The notes under the pieces: model-generated
Told to the model about the DNA's origin: nothing
Database searches by the model: none
What the model saw: the letters and a program-made list of their open reading frames with translations, nothing else
Shown: piece after piece, positions 22,956 to 31,608 of the stretch
Layout of the letters: each line of letters opens with the position of its first letter
How positions within the stretch are numbered: the stretch's first letter is position 1
Assembly (NCBI GenBank): GCA_904419775.1
Contig: CAJFSX010000013.1
Span: 1 to 34,070, forward strand
DNA: 34,070 bases
Direction: 5' to 3'
Origin: Candidatus Pararuminococcus gallinarum
GTDB taxonomy: Bacteria > Bacillota > Clostridia > Oscillospirales > Ruminococcaceae
Position numbers and translations under genes: made by a program

Positions 22956-22984
22956 GCGGCGGGGAAAATTCCCCCCCCCGCCGC
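22951..22984 (-). terminator. Terminator of yitT
   Basis: GCGGCGGGG (22956-22964) pairs with CCCCGCCGC (22976-22984); on the minus strand UUUU follows (22954-22951). The C9 run in the loop region is a likely site of sequencing slippage. It is immediately downstream of the yitT stop at 22988. Confidence 0.85.
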
Positions 22985-22987
22985 ATT

Positions 22988-23854
22988 TCAAATATCCGCG
23001 TCCATGCTTTCAAAACCTTTTCCTCGAACCTCCGTAGTCTCGCTCACAATGACAAAAGCTGCCTCATCCACCGAACGTACCAATCGTTTCATCTCGGTGA
23101 GCTGGTGGCTTTTGACACAAGTAAGCAGGACCCCTCGGGGTGTTCCTGAGTACATTCCCTTTCCCGTCAGGTTAGTAACACCTCGGGGGCTGTTGGCAAG
23201 CAGGCAACGAGACACCTCCTCCGGATGCTCTGTGATGATGTAGCACAGTTTTGCCCGGTTAAGTCCGGTGAGAACCATGTCGCTCACCTTGGTGCTGATA
23301 AAAATTAGGATCAACGCGTAAAGGACATTTTCCGGATTTTTCATCACAATGGCACCGGTAAGGACGATCATACCGTCTAAAATAGCAATCCAGGCCGGAA
23401 TGCCGATCTGAGGCAATCCATGGTGGATAACCCGGCCCAGCAGTTCCGTTCCGCCGCTGGACATGGAAAATCGGACGAAAAGTCCGATGGCAATTCCCTG
23501 GGCCAGACCGCCGTACATGGCCGCCAACAAAGGATTATAGGTGATCGAGGGTAAAAAGGCCAGCAGATCGGTAAAAATACCCAGCATGGTATTGGTGATA
23601 AAACAGCGGATGATAAAGGGGAGGCCCTGGGTTTTTAGTCCCAACAGCAAAATGGGAATATTAAGGAGAATAGAGACAATACCCACATTCCACTGAAAAA
23701 GAATATTGCCCAGGGTGGCAATTCCTGTAACGCCTCCCCCTACAATGTGGTTGGGTACCAAAAATAGATCTAGGCATAGGGCGTAGAAAAAACATCCTGC
23801 CAGCATAGCCAGGTAGCGCAGAATCTCTTGTTTCCATTTTTCTTTGATTTTCAT
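22988..23854 (-). CDS. YitT-family membrane protein (DUF161/DUF2179)
   Basis: 288 residues from the ATG at 23854, seven bases after AAGGTGA; the ATG at 23860 is too close to it. Five hydrophobic helices fill residues about 10-200 (AGCFFYALCLDLFLVPNHIVGGGVTGIA is the family's first signature, then GGTELLGRVI). They are followed by a soluble C-terminal DUF2179 domain (about 205-288; LCYIITEHPEEVSRCLL, GVTNLTGKGMYSGTPRGVLLTCV). These proteins are very common in Firmicutes; substrate unknown, though some have been linked to ion or metabolite export. Stand-alone gene with its own terminator; no clear promoter in the 130 bases upstream. Confidence 0.93.
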   Translation of the reverse strand: MKIKEKWKQEILRYLAMLAGCFFYALCLDLFLVPNHIVGGGVTGIATLGNILFQWNVGIVSILLNIPILLLGLKTQGLPFIIRCFITNTMLGIFTDLLAFLPSITYNPLLAAMYGGLAQGIAIGLFVRFSMSSGGTELLGRVIHHGLPQIGIPAWIAILDGMIVLTGAIVMKNPENVLYALILIFISTKVSDMVLTGLNRAKLCYIITEHPEEVSRCLLANSPRGVTNLTGKGMYSGTPRGVLLTCVKSHQLTEMKRLVRSVDEAAFVIVSETTEVRGKGFESMDADI

Positions 23855-23991
23855 AGTCATTCACCTTCAGCAGAAAACAGTCTTTCAAATCTCCACAAAT
23901 ACCCTTATGTGTCCGCCAATAACAGACAATCTTATCTTTAATTAGAATACGCCTAACGTCGTTATTTTACAACAAAAAAGTGAAAAAACAC

Positions 23992-24025
23992 AAAAAAGCC
24001 GGTGGATAAATCCACCGGCTTTTTT
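23992..24025 (-). terminator. Terminator of the fhs-tsaE-tsaB-upp operon
   Basis: GCCGGTGGA (23998-24006) pairs perfectly with TCCACCGGC (24011-24019) around TAAA, with A and T runs on both sides. It follows the upp stop at 24037. Confidence 0.95.
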
Positions 24026-24036
24026 GTGTTTGTCAT

Positions 24037-24669
24037 TTATTTTGTGCCGAAAATGCGGTCACCCGCATCTCCCAGGCCTGGAACAATGTATTTGTTTTCG
24101 TTGAGATGGTCATCCAGGGCCCCGCAGTAAATCTGTACGTCAGGATGTGCCTCAGTAAGGGCGGCAAGTCCTTCTGGCGCCGCAATAATGCACATAAATT
24201 TGATATTCTTGGCGCCGCGGCGCTTAATCATCTGGATCGCATCCACAGCAGAACCTCCGGTGGCCAGCATGGGATCAATAACAATGACCTCCCGTTCCCC
24301 GATATCCGCCGGCAACTTGCAATAGTATTCCACCGGTTTATGGGTCTCCGGATCACGATAGAGGCCGATATGGCCTACCTTGGCCGCCGGCACCAGCTCC
24401 AACGCGCCGTCTACCATGCCGATGCCTGCCCGCAGGATAGGGACAAAGGCAAGCTTTCTCCCCGCCAGCACCTTGGTCTTGGCAATGGCAATGGGGGTCT
24501 CTATCTCTACTTCTTTTGTAGGCAGATCCCGTGTTGCCTCGTAGCACATCAACATGGTGATCTCGGCAATCATCTCCCGAAACTCCTTGGATCCGGTGTT
24601 TTTATCCCTGAGCAGTGAAATTTTGTGCTGAATTAATGGATGGTCCATGATGAGTGGTTTTACGCTCAT
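24037..24669 (-). CDS. upp: Uracil phosphoribosyltransferase
   Basis: 210 residues, full length. It converts uracil and PRPP to UMP in pyrimidine salvage. Visible features: the N-terminal [14 protein letters not shown], the flexible [23 protein letters not shown] region, the PRPP loop [17 protein letters not shown] and the C-terminal uracil-binding [22 protein letters not shown] lies six bases before the ATG at 24669. It begins 17 bases after the tsaB stop and is last in a four-gene co-directional run, ending at a strong terminator. Confidence 0.98.
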   Translation of the reverse strand: MSVKPLIMDHPLIQHKISLLRDKNTGSKEFREMIAEITMLMCYEATRDLPTKEVEIETPIAIAKTKVLAGRKLAFVPILRAGIGMVDGALELVPAAKVGHIGLYRDPETHKPVEYYCKLPADIGEREVIVIDPMLATGGSAVDAIQMIKRRGAKNIKFMCIIAAPEGLAALTEAHPDVQIYCGALDDHLNENKYIVPGLGDAGDRIFGTK

Positions 24670-24686
24670 TTTTATCCTCCTCTACC

Positions 24687-25409
24687 CTATTCCTGGCATG
24701 ATTTGTTTTGTCCCGCCGCCTGTTTCTTCTTTAGCTCCCGCTCCGCCTGGGGCAGGCGCAGATAGGTGACAGAAAGCTCCTGGGGCGTAACCTTACGCCC
24801 TTCCTGGGCAAGTTCCAAGGCACGCATCCCTACGCCGGCAGCCCTCTGGAACCTCATCTGGGGGCTGGCAAGGCAGACACCAGGAAGATCCTTACATTCA
24901 TTATAGCACAGCTGGGCCCCGTCTCCAACCAAAATCACCTTTTTTTTCACCGCAGCCAGCCTGCCTTTCAGCTCTTCCAAAGAGATGGCCTCATCCGGCG
25001 TCAAACGTTTGATCTGCTGGTTTTCCACCGCAAAGAGGGCCGTGTACACCTGCTTGCACCGGGCGTCCATCACTCCGCAGACAACGCCGTCCCACAGCGG
25101 AACATGGTAGGCCATAGCCTCTAAGGTAGACACCGGGATGCAGGGCTTTTCCTTTGCTCTTGCCAAGCCCTTGACGGCAGCCACACCGATGCGAAGCCCT
25201 GTAAAGGAACCAGGCCCTACTGCAGCGGCGAAAGCGTCAATATCATCCAGGGAGATGGCGGTACACCGGAGCAAAGACTCCACCATAGGCATCAAGGTTT
25301 GGGAGTGGGTCAACCGGGTGTTGGTAAAAAACTCCCCCAGGACCTTTTCCTCTTCCACAATGGCGGCGCTGGCGCTGCCGGCCGATGATTCAATGGCTAG
25401 TATCTTCAA
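24687..25409 (-). CDS. tsaB: tRNA threonylcarbamoyladenosine biosynthesis protein TsaB
   Basis: 240 residues. It starts at a TTG (25409) that overlaps the tsaE stop by four bases (TTGA), with AAGGAG ten bases upstream, so translation is coupled. An ASKHA-fold pseudo-enzyme: KILAIESSAGSASAAIV at the N-terminus, THSQTLMPMVESLL, then AAAVGPGSFTGLRIGVAAVKGLA, the family signature. TsaB partners TsaD and TsaE to add threonylcarbamoyl to A37 of ANN-decoding tRNAs. The C-terminus ends in a Lys/Gln-rich tail. tsaD and rimI, frequent neighbours elsewhere, are not present; upp follows instead. Confidence 0.95.
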   Translation of the reverse strand: MKILAIESSAGSASAAIVEEEKVLGEFFTNTRLTHSQTLMPMVESLLRCTAISLDDIDAFAAAVGPGSFTGLRIGVAAVKGLARAKEKPCIPVSTLEAMAYHVPLWDGVVCGVMDARCKQVYTALFAVENQQIKRLTPDEAISLEELKGRLAAVKKKVILVGDGAQLCYNECKDLPGVCLASPQMRFQRAAGVGMRALELAQEGRKVTPQELSVTYLRLPQAERELKKKQAAGQNKSCQE

Positions 25410-25831
25410 AAGCGGTCGTCTCCTTCGATGGTAATTTCCCGGTCGTTCTCCCCTATTGTCCGGATGGATACAGTGATGGTGCCTTCCGGTAAGGCGCCAT
25501 AGATATTTTCACTCCACTCGATAGCCAGAATCCCTTCCCCATCTAAATAATCAAAGAATCCTGTAGAGTACAGGTCATCATATGTCTCCACCCGGTACAT
25601 GTCAAAGTGGTAGAGGGTGTGTTCCCCTCGGTACTCGTTGACAAGGGCAAATGTGGGGCTGGATACTTCTTCCCTGATGCCTAAACCTTGTGCAAGGCCC
25701 CGGGTAAACGCGGTCTTACCCGCGCCCAGTCCCCCCTCATAGGCAACGACGTCCCCGGGACGGAGCTTTTTGGCGAATTGCTCGGCAATCCGCTCCGTCT
25801 CTTCAGAGCTGTGGGAAATCAACTGTTTCAT
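25406..25831 (-). CDS. tsaE: tRNA threonylcarbamoyladenosine biosynthesis ATPase TsaE
   Basis: 141 residues, normal length. A small P-loop ATPase with Walker A GGLGAGKTAFTRGLAQGLG (about 34-52), SPTFALVNEYRG after it, and a downstream LYHFDMYRVETYDDLYSTGFFDYL plus ILAIEWSENI. It powers turnover of the TsaB-TsaD complex in t6A synthesis. It begins 17 bases after the fhs stop; the ribosome binding site is weak (AAAGG), which would favour coupling to upstream translation. Confidence 0.96.
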   Translation of the reverse strand: MKQLISHSSEETERIAEQFAKKLRPGDVVAYEGGLGAGKTAFTRGLAQGLGIREEVSSPTFALVNEYRGEHTLYHFDMYRVETYDDLYSTGFFDYLDGEGILAIEWSENIYGALPEGTITVSIRTIGENDREITIEGDDRF

Positions 25832-25848
25832 AGCAAAATGCCTTTCTC

Positions 25849-27516
25849 TTAGAAAAGTCCAGAAATGTTCCCCTCTGGGGAAATATCAATTTTACAGGCC
25901 GCCGGTGCTTTGGGAAGGCCTGGCATGGTCATAATATCCCCAGTCAGCACTACGATAAATCCCGCTCCTGCGGACACCCTTGCTTCCCTGACGGTGATAG
26001 AAAATCCCGTAGGACGGCCTAGTTTTGCCGGATCATCGGACAGGGAGTACTGGGTCTTGGCTACGCAGATCGGAAGGCCGGCAAAACCCAAGCTCTCAAT
26101 TTCTTTGATGTTTTTTCCCGCCTGGGCCGTATAATTCACGCCATCTGCGCCGTAGATATTCTTAGCAATGGACTCAATTTTTTCCTTAATGGGCAGATTC
26201 GTATCGTAAAGGAAGTGGAAATGATTCTCCTTCTCGCAGGCGGCTACCACCTTTTCCGCCAGGGCAATGCCGCCTTCACCGCCTTTGGCAAAGACTTCGG
26301 AAAGGGCAAATTCCACCCCATTTTTCTCACAGAAATCAGAAAGTATGGCAATCTCCTCGTCAGAATCGGTGAGGAACCGATTGATGGCAACCACAACCGG
26401 CACTCCATAGCTCTTCATGTTGGCCACATGGGCTTCCAGATTGACCATACCCTTACGAAGAGCTTCTGGATTCGGGATGGAGGTCTCTGCCTTGGGAACG
26501 CCAGCGTTATATTTTAGCGCCCGCATGGTGGCGACAATGACAATACAGGCAGGTGTCAGACCGCCGTAACGGCACTTGATATCCAAAAACTTCTCCGCGC
26601 CCAGGTCGGAGCCGAAGCCCGCCTCGGTAATGCAGTAATCCGCCAGCTTCAGGGCCAGTTTGGTCGCTCTGATAGAGTTGCAGCCATGAGCAATGTTGGC
26701 AAAGGGGCCGCCATGCATGAGAGCCGGTGTATTCTCCAGCGTCTGTACCAGGTTGGGTTTCAGCGCATCCTTTAACAGCGCCGCCATGGAACCGGCAACC
26801 TGCAGCTGTCTGGCGTATACCGGAGTACCATCATAACTATAGGCCACGAGGATGTTGCCCAGCCTCTCCTTGAGATCGGCAAGGTCGGTGGCAAGGCATA
26901 AAATGGCCATGATCTCGCTGGCCACCGTGATCTGGAAGTGATCTTCACGGGGAATGCCGTTGACCTTCCCCCCCAGTCCCACAATGCAATTGCGTAGCGC
27001 CCGGTCATTCATATCCATACAGCGTTTAAATAAGATCCGGCGGGGATCAATGCCCAGCTCGTTGCCCTGCTGCATATGATTGTCAATGATGGCGCACAGG
27101 AGATTGTTGGCCGCTGTAATGGCGTGCATGTCCCCGGTAAAATGGAGGTTGATGTCCTCCATGGGCACCACCTGAGCATAACCGCCGCCGGCAGCTCCTC
27201 CCTTGATGCCGAACACCGGCCCCAGGGAGGGTTCCCGCAGGGCAATCACCGCTTTTTTCCCGATTTTCTCCATGGCCTGTCCCAATCCTACTGTGGTGGT
27301 CGTTTTCCCCTCTCCCGCAGGGGTTGGGTTGATGGCGGTCACCAAAACCAGCTTTCCATCAGGCCGTTTTGAAAAACGTGAAAGGGCATCGTCGGAAATT
27401 TTAGCTTTATACCTTCCGTAAGGCTCCAATTCTTCCTCATGAAGACCTAGCTTTTCCGCGATTTTGTCAATGGTCTGCATCTTGCACGCCTGTGCAATCT
27501 CGATATCAGATAGCAT
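25849..27516 (-). CDS. fhs: Formate-tetrahydrofolate ligase
   Basis: 555 residues from the ATG at 27516, which follows AGAGG by eight bases; a GTG at 27525 falls inside the ribosome binding site. It joins formate to THF with ATP, giving 10-formyl-THF. In acetogens this is part of the methyl branch of the Wood-Ljungdahl pathway, but it is also widespread in non-acetogenic clostridia for purine, formyl-Met-tRNA and one-carbon supply. Motifs: the P-loop [57 protein letters not shown] and the C-terminal [15 protein letters not shown]. First gene of fhs-tsaE-tsaB-upp. No THF or ZTP riboswitch was recognised in its leader. Confidence 0.98.
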   Translation of the reverse strand: MLSDIEIAQACKMQTIDKIAEKLGLHEEELEPYGRYKAKISDDALSRFSKRPDGKLVLVTAINPTPAGEGKTTTTVGLGQAMEKIGKKAVIALREPSLGPVFGIKGGAAGGGYAQVVPMEDINLHFTGDMHAITAANNLLCAIIDNHMQQGNELGIDPRRILFKRCMDMNDRALRNCIVGLGGKVNGIPREDHFQITVASEIMAILCLATDLADLKERLGNILVAYSYDGTPVYARQLQVAGSMAALLKDALKPNLVQTLENTPALMHGGPFANIAHGCNSIRATKLALKLADYCITEAGFGSDLGAEKFLDIKCRYGGLTPACIVIVATMRALKYNAGVPKAETSIPNPEALRKGMVNLEAHVANMKSYGVPVVVAINRFLTDSDEEIAILSDFCEKNGVEFALSEVFAKGGEGGIALAEKVVAACEKENHFHFLYDTNLPIKEKIESIAKNIYGADGVNYTAQAGKNIKEIESLGFAGLPICVAKTQYSLSDDPAKLGRPTGFSITVREARVSAGAGFIVVLTGDIMTMPGLPKAPAACKIDISPEGNISGLF

Positions 27517-27625
27517 ACTCCCCACCTCTTTCTGCTTGCTTTTTAACTTTCTTGCCCGGCATCATTTTCTTTTTATTCTTCCCACAGAAGATAGCCGGAC
27601 AATTGCCACAATATAATTGGTTATT

Positions 27626-27634
27626 ATTATACCA
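27626..27634 (-). promoter_or_regulatory. Extended -10 promoter, probably for fhs
   Basis: Minus strand TGGTATAAT; the -35 region 17 bases upstream (TTTCGG) is poor, which an extended -10 can compensate. It would give a leader of about 100 bases. Confidence 0.45.
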
Positions 27635-27685
27635 TAAGAACTCTTTCCCGAAAAGATTCATTCCCATGATTGTTTCTCAGATTTA

Positions 27686-27714
27686 TTGCACTCGCCTTTG
27701 ATGGGCGCTATAAT
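27686..27714 (+). promoter_or_regulatory. Sigma-A promoter for the SEDS-family gene
   Basis: TTGCAC (27686-27691), 17-base spacer, TATAAT (27709-27714); leader of about 115 bases. Confidence 0.7.
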
Positions 27715-27836
27715 AAGACTTACTTTAACGATTCCAGTGTTTATTTATAAAATATGTGGAGAAGATTGTAAATTCATATCTTATCCATAAATTTTTCCTC
27801 TAGATCGGTTACAATGTTTCTAGGCAGGTGAAGCCA

Positions 27837-28961
27837 ATGAAAAAAATCCTCGCCGCAATCGGCGATTATATAAAAAGCACGGACAAGCTCCTGCTTCTTT
27901 TTTGTATGATGGCCTCCTGTATGGGGCTTTTATTGCTAGCTTCTTACAATAATGCGTTCTATGGTACATTACGGGGGATGCTGGTCCAAACCCTGGCCAC
28001 AGGGGCTGGTCTCATTGCCGCTGTCATTATATCAAAAATCGACTATCACTTTATGGCCAAAATGTGGAAGGTCCACGCTCCTATTGCTTTGGCCCTGGTT
28101 TTTCTTGTCTTCTTCATCGGTACCGGACGGGAAGGCGCCGATGACATTGCCTGGATCCAGCTGCCGTTCGGCATGAGCTTCCAACCCTCAGAGCTGCTAA
28201 AGCTTTCTTTTATTTTGACCTTTTCCTATCATCTTTCCCTTGTACGGCCTCAGATCAATAGCCTGCGCAATGTTATCCTTTTGTGTATCCATGGGGCAAT
28301 TCCCGCTTTTCTCATCCATTTGCAGGGTGACGACGGAACCGCTCTCATCTTTATATTTATCTTTATTTCTATGATGTTTGCCGCCGGCCTTTCCTGGAAA
28401 TATATTGCGGCAGCCTTTGGCGCTGTTTTGGTCGCTGCCCCTGTTGCTTGGTTTTTTGTCTTAAACAATGATCAGAAGCTGCGCATTCTCTATCTGTTTA
28501 ATCCAGATAATCCCGATTATATTAAAAATATTGGTTGGCAGCAGTATGTAGGGCGCATTTCCATCGGCTCAGGCCAGCTCACCGGCAAGGGGCTTTTTGC
28601 AGATGAGTACCGCCAGATTCCCGAAATGCACAACGACTTTATCTTCGCCTTTTTGGGTGAAGCCCTGGGCTTTCTTGGATGTATCGCGGCTATCCTCATC
28701 CTCACCGGTGTCTGTGTCCGGCTATTGCGTATTTCCCGCTATTCCAAGGACGATTTAGGCTCCTTTATTTGTGTGGGGGTCTTCGCCATGATCGCTTTCC
28801 AATGTATCCTGAATATCGGCATGTGCCTTAACATCCTTCCGGTCATCGGCGTCACTTTGCCCTTTTTCAGTAATGGCGGCACCTCGGTGCTCATCACCTA
28901 TATGGCCATTGGTATGGCCCTCAGTGTAAGGGTTCATAATAAGCCCATGCTCTTTGATTGA
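27837..28961 (+). CDS. SEDS-family peptidoglycan glycosyltransferase (RodA/FtsW type)
   Basis: 374 residues from the ATG at 27837 (AGGTGA five bases upstream; GTG 27828 is within the ribosome binding site). About ten transmembrane helices. SEDS hallmarks are visible: FQPSELLKLSFIL after helix 4, HNDFIFAFLGEALGFLG, and LPVIGVTLPFFSNGGTSVL near the end (usual form LPVTGIPLPFVSYGGSS). These enzymes polymerise lipid II into glycan strands with a class B PBP. RodA is the likelier assignment because of its length and the absence of division genes nearby, but FtsW or the sporulation form SpoVE cannot be excluded. No PBP partner is adjacent. Ends just before a hairpin and the DUF2752 gene. Confidence 0.9.
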   Translation: MKKILAAIGDYIKSTDKLLLLFCMMASCMGLLLLASYNNAFYGTLRGMLVQTLATGAGLIAAVIISKIDYHFMAKMWKVHAPIALALVFLVFFIGTGREGADDIAWIQLPFGMSFQPSELLKLSFILTFSYHLSLVRPQINSLRNVILLCIHGAIPAFLIHLQGDDGTALIFIFIFISMMFAAGLSWKYIAAAFGAVLVAAPVAWFFVLNNDQKLRILYLFNPDNPDYIKNIGWQQYVGRISIGSGQLTGKGLFADEYRQIPEMHNDFIFAFLGEALGFLGCIAAILILTGVCVRLLRISRYSKDDLGSFICVGVFAMIAFQCILNIGMCLNILPVIGVTLPFFSNGGTSVLITYMAIGMALSVRVHNKPMLFD

Positions 28962-28970
28962 CACTATCTG

Positions 28971-28992
28971 CTCCCCCATGATGGGGGAGTTT
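28971..28992 (+). terminator. Terminator/attenuator hairpin after the SEDS gene
   Basis: CTCCCCC (28971-28977) pairs with GGGGGAG (28983-28989), five-base loop, followed by TTTCTC. The short U-run suggests partial read-through into the DUF2752 gene 26 bases downstream. Confidence 0.7.
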
Positions 28993-29017
28993 CTCATTTG
29001 CTGGAAAGGAGAAAGTT

Positions 29018-29446
29018 ATGAAGATCGACAGCCAGCCCTTTTCCCGGCGTCTTTTAACAGCGCTGCTCATCATCATAGCGGCAGCCATTCTCCTGTTGAT
29101 CCTGCCCTCCTTCTACCGGTGCCCTTTCTATGCTGTCACTGGCATTCCTTGTCCTGGATGCGGTGTTACCCGCGGAGCATATCATCTTCTCCATCTGGAT
29201 TTTGCCCGCGCTTGGAAGGCCAATCCTTGTGTTTATTTAGTGGCCATTTATGCTACCGGATTCTTTTTTTGCCTTTTGTGGGGGCGCACCTATCTCTTTC
29301 GTAAAAAGCAGATCTGGATTTTCTTCGCTACGGTTTTTATCCTCATTTATGCGCTGCGGATGGCCCTTTATTTCCCCGATATTCCGCCCATGTCCTTTGA
29401 TTCCTCTGCACTAATCCCTCGTATTTTTGCCGCCTTTTCCGGCTGA
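29018..29446 (+). CDS. DUF2752-family membrane protein
   Basis: 142 residues; AAAGGAG lies six bases before the ATG. Three hydrophobic helices (about 12-30, 72-92 and 98-116). Between the first two is the family's signature CPFYAVTGIPCPGCGVTRG (about 35-53), then a LHLDFARAWKANP amphipathic segment. The Cys pairs (Cys35, Cys45, Cys48) are conserved in DUF2752 and could bind metal or be redox-active; the biochemical role is unknown. It lies between the SEDS gene and glyA, probably by partial read-through of the hairpin at 28971. The glyA promoter starts only 15 bases after its stop. Confidence 0.88.
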   Translation: MKIDSQPFSRRLLTALLIIIAAAILLLILPSFYRCPFYAVTGIPCPGCGVTRGAYHLLHLDFARAWKANPCVYLVAIYATGFFFCLLWGRTYLFRKKQIWIFFATVFILIYALRMALYFPDIPPMSFDSSALIPRIFAAFSG

Positions 29447-29461
29447 TTCTCCCGGAATCTG

Positions 29462-29490
29462 TTGAAATCGCGGAAAAAGCATACTATAAT
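29462..29490 (+). promoter_or_regulatory. Sigma-A promoter for glyA
   Basis: TTGAAA (29462-29467), 17-base spacer, TATAAT (29485-29490). Start about 29497, giving a 34-base leader with no room for a riboswitch. It lies within what would otherwise be read as an N-terminal extension of GlyA, which is why the later ATG is used. Confidence 0.88.
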
Positions 29491-29530
29491 GAAACAAGAC
29501 CGAGCTTCGAAGAATGAGAGGAGAGAAAAC

Positions 29531-30787
29531 ATGTACAACAATATGATGGATACCATCGGGTTTGTCTCTGCTTCCGATCCGGAAGTAGGAAAAGCGATGT
29601 CTAACGAGCTGATGCGTCAGCGCCGCAACCTGGAGCTGATCGCTTCAGAAAATATTGTTTCCCCGGCTGTCATGGCCGCTATGGGCAGCGTGCTCACCAA
29701 CAAATACGCAGAGGGTTATCCTGGTAAACGGTATTATGGCGGCTGTGTCTATGTAGACGATGTGGAGCGCATTGCCATTGATCGGGCCTGCAAACTTTTT
29801 GGCGCAAAATTTGCCAATGTGCAGCCCCATTCTGGCGCCCAGGCCAATGAGGCTGTCTATTTCGCCCTGTTAAACCCCGGTGACACTGTACTAGGCATGA
29901 GCCTAGCTGATGGTGGCCATCTGACCCATGGTTCTCCTGTTAATATCTCCGGTAAATATTATAAATTTGTTTCCTATGGTGTTTCTCCGGAAACCCAGAT
30001 GATTGATTATGAAGAAGTCCGCCGCCTGGCTTTGGAGCATCGGCCCAAATTGATCGTGGCAGGTGCCAGCGCTTATCCTCGCTTTATTGACTTTGAGCGC
30101 TTCAGCCAGATCGCTAAGGAATGCGGCGCTTATTTGATGGTGGATATGGCCCATATCGCTGGCCTGGTGGCCGCCGGACTCCATCAGTCCCCTGTGCCCT
30201 ATGCTGACGTGACCACCACGACCACCCATAAAACCCTGCGCGGCCCCCGCGGCGGCCTCATCCTCACCAATGATGAAGAGCTTGCCAAGAAGATCAATAA
30301 GGCCATCTTTCCCGGACTCCAGGGCGGTCCCCTCATGCACATCATCGCCTCTAAAGCTGTGTGCTTCGGCGAAGCCTTAAAGCCAGAATTCAAAGCCTAT
30401 CAGCAACAGGTCGTGCGCAATGCCCGTGCTCTGGCAGATGGACTGATTGAGCATGGCTTCCATCTGGTTTCTGGTTCTACCGACAACCATTTGATGCTGG
30501 TGGACCTGCAAAACATGAATATCACCGGCAAAGAGTTAGAGCATCGTCTGGACGAAGTGTATATCACCGTCAACAAGAATGCGGTGCCCAACGATCCCCA
30601 GAGTCCCTTTGTTACCAGCGGCGTCCGTATCGGCACTCCTGCCGTTACCAGCCGCGGTCTCAAGGAGGAAGACATGAAGGTCATCGCCGACATGATCTAT
30701 CTGGCTGCTACCGACTTTGAGAATCAGGCTGATAACATCCGCAAGACGGTGGAAGGCCTGTGCGCTAAATATCCTCTTTATGAATAA
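29531..30787 (+). CDS. glyA: Serine hydroxymethyltransferase
   Basis: 418 residues from the ATG at 29531 (GGAG eight bases upstream). It interconverts serine + THF and glycine + 5,10-methylene-THF, the main one-carbon entry point. A PLP enzyme with [64 protein letters not shown] and the PLP-lysine motif [14 protein letters not shown]. Length and all core motifs are normal. It is not in an operon with fhs (2 kb away, opposite strand) but serves the same folate pool. No terminator was found before the CAP-domain gene 85 bases downstream. Confidence 0.98.
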   Translation: MYNNMMDTIGFVSASDPEVGKAMSNELMRQRRNLELIASENIVSPAVMAAMGSVLTNKYAEGYPGKRYYGGCVYVDDVERIAIDRACKLFGAKFANVQPHSGAQANEAVYFALLNPGDTVLGMSLADGGHLTHGSPVNISGKYYKFVSYGVSPETQMIDYEEVRRLALEHRPKLIVAGASAYPRFIDFERFSQIAKECGAYLMVDMAHIAGLVAAGLHQSPVPYADVTTTTTHKTLRGPRGGLILTNDEELAKKINKAIFPGLQGGPLMHIIASKAVCFGEALKPEFKAYQQQVVRNARALADGLIEHGFHLVSGSTDNHLMLVDLQNMNITGKELEHRLDEVYITVNKNAVPNDPQSPFVTSGVRIGTPAVTSRGLKEEDMKVIADMIYLAATDFENQADNIRKTVEGLCAKYPLYE

Positions 30788-30872
30788 AAGCATCCCATTC
30801 ATGCAAAATGGGCTGTGATGAGTATCCCTTGATTGAGATGATCTTGCCCCGGTGGGCGTTTGGAGGTAATCT

Positions 30873-31565
30873 ATGAAGTTTCCCGTTCGCATTGTTTCTC
30901 TGTGTCTTGGCCTTTGCCTGCTTTTTTCAGGCTGCGGCCAACAGGAAGAGTCTTCTTCCGATGTCACCACGCCGGTGACCACTACTTCCAAACCGATCAC
31001 GACCACGACTACACCAGTAACCACTACGACTACGACCACCGTGACCACGACCACAACCACAACAGCGCCGCCTCAGACAACCACCACCGCCCCTCCGTCT
31101 ACTGCAGCGGCTGCTTCCAGTGATTCGGACATTGTTTCCCAGTTGTTCACTCTGGTCAACAATGAGCGGGCCAGCTTGGGGCTTCCCGCTTATAACTACA
31201 GCGCGGCCCTCTGTCAAAGTGCTTACACCCGCTGTGTGGAACTGTCCACCCTCTTTTCACATACCAGGCCCAATGGCACCACCGGTGAAACCGCTGCTTT
31301 GGCCGCAGGCTACAATTTCCTCTATTTCGCGGAGAATATCGCTGAAACCGACACCATGACCGCCCAGCAGCTGTTTAATATGTGGAAATCCAGCGCCGGG
31401 CACTATTCCTCCATGACAGCTAACTATATGAGCGATATGGGTGCTGCCGTCTACATCAAAAATGGCATCATGTATGGCGTCCTTCACTTTGGCCAGCCTG
31501 GTGGTTCAGGCGACATGGAGTACCATGTGGAATACGAGGGCGATATCATTGATTACTATGGATAA
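30873..31565 (+). CDS. CAP-domain lipoprotein with Thr-rich linker
   Basis: 230 residues; GGAGG six bases before the ATG. The signal peptide ends in LFSGC (Cys21, lipobox). Residues about 31-80 are a low-complexity Thr/Pro linker (repeated PVTTT/TTTTT and APPQTTTT units) that likely spans the cell wall. The C-terminal CAP/SCP domain (about 87-215) resembles YkwD-type proteins: LVNNERASLGLPAYNYSAALC, SHTRPNGTTGE, FAENIAETDTMTAQQLFNMW and GHYSSMTANYMSDMGAAVY. The CAP cavity residues His (SHTRP), Glu (AENIA) and His (GHYSS) are present. Bacterial CAP proteins are surface or spore-coat associated with no settled enzymatic role. An esterase gene follows after 43 bases, probably in the same transcript. 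Confidence 0.92.
   Translation: MKFPVRIVSLCLGLCLLFSGCGQQEESSSDVTTPVTTTSKPITTTTTPVTTTTTTTVTTTTTTTAPPQTTTTAPPSTAAAASSDSDIVSQLFTLVNNERASLGLPAYNYSAALCQSAYTRCVELSTLFSHTRPNGTTGETAALAAGYNFLYFAENIAETDTMTAQQLFNMWKSSAGHYSSMTANYMSDMGAAVYIKNGIMYGVLHFGQPGGSGDMEYHVEYEGDIIDYYG
30960..31110 (+). repeat. ACC/ACT (Thr) codon low-complexity tract
   Basis: A degenerate tandem run of ACN threonine codons encoding the linker of the CAP-domain lipoprotein. Such a tract can gain or lose units by slippage. The reverse strand reads as a poly-Val open frame, which is an artefact. Confidence 0.8.
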
Positions 31566-31608
31566 TCGGGCGCTTTATGCTCCCTGATAAAGAAAAGGAG
31601 GTCTTTCT

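Larger units (their letters stand above)
27517..27836. other. Divergent fhs-SEDS intergenic region
   Basis: 320 bases without a gene. On the minus strand there is an extended -10 (TGGTATAAT, 27634-27626) likely for fhs, and on the plus strand a promoter at 27686-27714 for the SEDS gene. The spacer of that promoter is itself a small dyad (CGCC...GGCG). No known riboswitch was found. Confidence 0.6.

Noticed and set aside
27692-27708. Dyad CGCC...GGCG within the SEDS promoter spacer as a MerR-type operator
   Set aside because: Arms are only four bases and the spacer is a normal 17 bases, whereas MerR-type promoters have 19-20; likely chance.
29447-29530. THF or ZTP riboswitch upstream of glyA or fhs
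   Set aside because: The glyA leader is only about 34 bases, and in the fhs leader I could not find the conserved ZTP (pfl) or THF core blocks.
29462-29530. N-terminal extension of GlyA starting at 29462
   Set aside because: This stretch contains the glyA promoter, and the ATG at 29531 has the ribosome binding site and the expected family N-terminus.
30536-31060. Minus-strand open frame beginning with a long poly-valine stretch
   Set aside because: It is the reverse-strand shadow of the Thr-codon linker of the CAP-domain protein and of glyA; no ribosome binding site and no family resemblance.
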